This document shows, one piece after another, positions 61,867 to 64,000 of a stretch of 64,000 bases of DNA; within the stretch, counting starts at the first letter, position 1; each line of letters starts with the position of its first letter. The DNA is from Pseudomonas sp. BBP2017. Lineage in GTDB: Bacteria; Pseudomonadota; Gammaproteobacteria; Pseudomonadales; Pseudomonadaceae. The notes under the pieces are model-generated. The model did not search any database. It was not told the origin of the DNA and saw only the letters and a program-made list of their open reading frames with translations. Made by a program: the position numbers and the translations under genes. The DNA lies in contig NZ_PVZN01000012.1 in NCBI RefSeq assembly GCF_003024385.1, forward strand, positions 1 to 64,000. The letters run 5' to 3'.

Positions 61867-62165
61867 GAACTTCAGCACAGCCGATCAATGTCGTGTCGAT
61901 CCTTGGCAGCGACTATTCGATCAAGGCCCCCGAAGGCCAGGAACAGGCCCTGGCGCAGGCCGTGCAGATGCTCAACGCGTCGCTGGCCGAGACCAAGCGT
62001 AAATACCCGACCCTGATTGGTGACAAGCTGCTGGTTCTGGCAGCCCTCAACCTGTGCTCGCAGCAGATCGAACTGCAACAGCAGCACCAGCAGGCCCTCG
62101 ACCGTTACCAAGAGCAAGTCAGCGCCACGGTCGATGTCATTGCCCGGACCATCGGCAACAGCTGA
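61863..62165 (+). CDS. ZapA-like cell division protein (paralogue)
   Basis: This 100-aa protein has the ZapA layout: a beta N-terminus (INVVSILGSDYSIKAPEGQE), a helix with AVQMLNASLAETKRKYPTLI, LVLAALNLCSQQIELQQQHQ (the conserved AALN core) and a C-terminal coiled coil. ZapA bundles FtsZ filaments at midcell. It is coupled to the ZapB-like gene by ATGA. The sequence is diverged from the Pseudomonas ZapA that I remember, so it may be a paralogue with a different role. Confidence 0.7.
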   Translation: MRTSAQPINVVSILGSDYSIKAPEGQEQALAQAVQMLNASLAETKRKYPTLIGDKLLVLAALNLCSQQIELQQQHQQALDRYQEQVSATVDVIARTIGNS

Positions 62166-62321
62166 TAGGCTCCCGCGCCACCGTTCTGCCTCTTTTGCTT
62201 GCTCACTGCCTTCTCGGCAGTGGGCGGCATTGTCGTGGCTAAATGGAATTATTGTATTTTCTTCTGTATACAATTGGCCTGGCTATTGCAGTACAAGGCT
62301 TATTTACTCAGGGGAAGGTTC

Positions 62322-64000
62322 ATGCAGTTCTGGCGGCGCAGTATCCAGTGGCAATTGATCGCAAGCATGGGCGCAGCCCTGTTGGTGAGCATTCTTATCG
62401 TGGTCGGGATCTACTCGCTGGCGGTCAATCGACTGACCGAACGTTACCTGGTCGACACCGCGTTGCCGGCGAGCATTGAGGCGATTCGTAACGACATCGA
62501 GCGGATGTTGAGCCGTCCGCTCACCGCTGCCGCCGATATTGCCAACAACACCCTGCTGCGCGACTGGTTGGCGGCGGGCGAAGACAGTGCCAAGGCGCCG
62601 CAATTTATCGAGTACCTCGAAGCGCTGCGGCAGAAAAACCAGGCCTTCACTGCGTTGTTCGCGGCAACCGAAAGCAACCATTACTACAACGAGAAAGGCC
62701 TGGATCGTACGCTGAGCCGCAACAACCCGGCAGACAAATGGTTCTTTGGCTTCATCGACAGTGGCAAGCCGCGTTTGCTCAACATCGACACCGATGGCAG
62801 TACCGGTGAACTGGCACTGTTCATCGATTATCGGGTGGAGAAGGCCGGCAAACTGGTCGGCATTGCCGGGCTTGGCCTGCGCATGACTGAACTGTCGGAG
62901 CTGATCCACAACTTCAGCTTCGGTGAACGTGGGCGGGTGTTTCTGGTACGCGGTGATGGCCTGATACAGGTTCACCCGGAGCAGCAATTGAGCGGTAAAA
63001 GGAAGCTCGCCGAGCAGATCGGTGAGACGGCGGCCCAGGCCGTATTGAGTCGTGATCAAGGGCTGCACAGCAGCCGCTTCGAGCGTGACGGGGAGGGCTA
63101 CCTGGCCTTGAGCCTGCCGCTGCGTGACCTGAACTGGACCCTGGTCGCTGAAGTGCCAGAAGCGCAGATCTATGCCCCGGTACGTGAGACGCTCTGGTTG
63201 ACCAGTCTGATTGGCGCAGCCGTGGCGCTGGTATCGTTGCTGTTGGTAGTGGTGTTGGCCCGCGGTATTGTCCGGCCGATTCGGCGGGTCACTGGGGCGT
63301 TAATGGCGATTGGAGCTGGTGGTGGTGATCTGACACAGCGCCTGGATGAAACACGTGCCGATGAACTGGGCGACCTGGCGCGGGGTTTCAACCGCTTTCT
63401 CAACAGTCAGCGTGAGTTGATCGGCGAAGTGCTGCGCACTACTGAGCGCTTGCACAATTCGGTCACGCAAGTGACCCAGGTAGTGGAGAGCACCGCCGAG
63501 CGTTCCGGGCGTCAACAGGAAATGACCGAAATGGTCGCTACTGCGGTGCATGAGATGGGCCTGACCGTGCAGGACATCGCGCAGAACGCCGGTAATGCCG
63601 CACAGGCTTCGGAATCCGCGCGTACTGAAGCACTTGCCGCCCGCGAAGTGGTGCGTCGTTCGATTGCGCACATTGAAGGCATGTCCGGGGAAATAGGCCA
63701 GGCGGCCAATGCGGTGGGCGAGTTGGCCAGTGAGGTGGCGTCAATCGACGAAGTGCTGGCGGTGATCCGCAGCATCTCCGAACAGACCAACCTGCTGGCG
63801 CTCAATGCGGCCATTGAAGCTGCGCGTGCCGGGGAGATGGGCCGCGGCTTCGCCGTGGTCGCCGACGAAGTACGCACCCTGGCCCGGCGCACCCAGGTGT
63901 CTACCGACGAGGTGCAACAGATGATCCTGCGCCTCAAGCACGGTGCAGGCGGCGCGGTAGCTTCGATGCAGGCCGGGCAGGCGGCAACCGGCACCGGTGT
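62322..64000 (+). CDS. Methyl-accepting chemotaxis protein, dCache sensor (3' end outside window)
   Basis: The reading frame is open from the ATG at 62322 (after GGGGAAGG) to the window end, about 559 residues. A membrane helix ([20 protein letters not shown]) is followed by a long Cache-type periplasmic domain ([57 protein letters not shown]), a second helix and HAMP. The signalling tip is [20 protein letters not shown]. The neighbourhood beside gbcAB matches where I recall P. putida McpH, a receptor for purines; the ligand is not provable here. The last part of the signalling domain is cut off. Confidence 0.88.
   Translation, partial: MQFWRRSIQWQLIASMGAALLVSILIVVGIYSLAVNRLTERYLVDTALPASIEAIRNDIERMLSRPLTAAADIANNTLLRDWLAAGEDSAKAPQFIEYLEALRQKNQAFTALFAATESNHYYNEKGLDRTLSRNNPADKWFFGFIDSGKPRLLNIDTDGSTGELALFIDYRVEKAGKLVGIAGLGLRMTELSELIHNFSFGERGRVFLVRGDGLIQVHPEQQLSGKRKLAEQIGETAAQAVLSRDQGLHSSRFERDGEGYLALSLPLRDLNWTLVAEVPEAQIYAPVRETLWLTSLIGAAVALVSLLLVVVLARGIVRPIRRVTGALMAIGAGGGDLTQRLDETRADELGDLARGFNRFLNSQRELIGEVLRTTERLHNSVTQVTQVVESTAERSGRQQEMTEMVATAVHEMGLTVQDIAQNAGNAAQASESARTEALAAREVVRRSIAHIEGMSGEIGQAANAVGELASEVASIDEVLAVIRSISEQTNLLALNAAIEAARAGEMGRGFAVVADEVRTLARRTQVSTDEVQQMILRLKHGAGGAVASMQAGQAATGTG

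Noticed and set aside
62166..62321. 6S RNA (ssrS) downstream of the zapA-like gene
   Set aside because: The gap is only 156 bp, already contains the next gene's leader, and has no long 6S-like hairpin.

Overview
The window is chromosomal DNA from a Pseudomonas, most likely of the P. putida group. The gene order gabP - mutY - hisBHAF - cbcXWV - sdaB - gbdR - carnitine cluster - dgcAB - gbcAB - chemoreceptor is the one I associate with that group. Two families of Pseudomonas REP palindromes are scattered between the genes. The species cannot be fixed from sequence reading alone.

Layout. (1) 1-4.8 kb: the tail of an insertion sequence, an orphan gene, an OprD-family porin, a secreted LprI-domain protein and hldD. 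(2) 4.8-13.3 kb: an accessory hot spot. It holds a HicAB toxin-antitoxin pair and a BRO-N antirepressor-like gene preceded by a C4-like structured RNA. It also holds a 6.4-kb island at tRNA-Thr(TGT) with an 18-bp att-like scar at its far end. The island carries a P4-type integrase, a second tyrosine recombinase with a coupled 91-aa protein, an origin-like cluster of DnaA boxes and a solitary TOTE-like primase-helicase. (3) 13.4-23 kb: a small lipoprotein, a paired SMR exporter, a methyltransferase, a polar amino acid ABC transporter, gabP and a polyphosphate kinase 2. (4) 23-27.2 kb: a three-gene operon of lipoproteins (two LssY_C paralogues and an alpha/beta hydrolase) beside tRNA-Phe. (5) 27.2-36.1 kb: yggX-mutY-asmA, an OFA-type MFS transporter and the hisBH-DUF2164-hisAF operon.

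(6) 36.2-59.7 kb: a nearly continuous quaternary-amine catabolic locus. CbcXWV imports choline and betaine. CaiX, CdhA, CdhB and CdhC handle carnitine under CdhR. GbcAB demethylates glycine betaine, and DgcAB with a dedicated ETF pair takes dimethylglycine onward. SdaB converts the resulting serine to pyruvate. GbdR is the expected activator. A 515-bp non-coding tract at 56.42-56.94 kb, between the ETF genes and gbcA, contains four long imperfect repeats, each centred on a consensus DnaA box. It resembles a DnaA titration or regulatory locus and is the most unusual non-coding structure here. (7) 59.7-64 kb: two chemoreceptors flank a divergent zapB-like/zapA-like pair; the second receptor runs off the window.

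All functional calls come from reading motifs, gene order and remembered family features. No database search was run.
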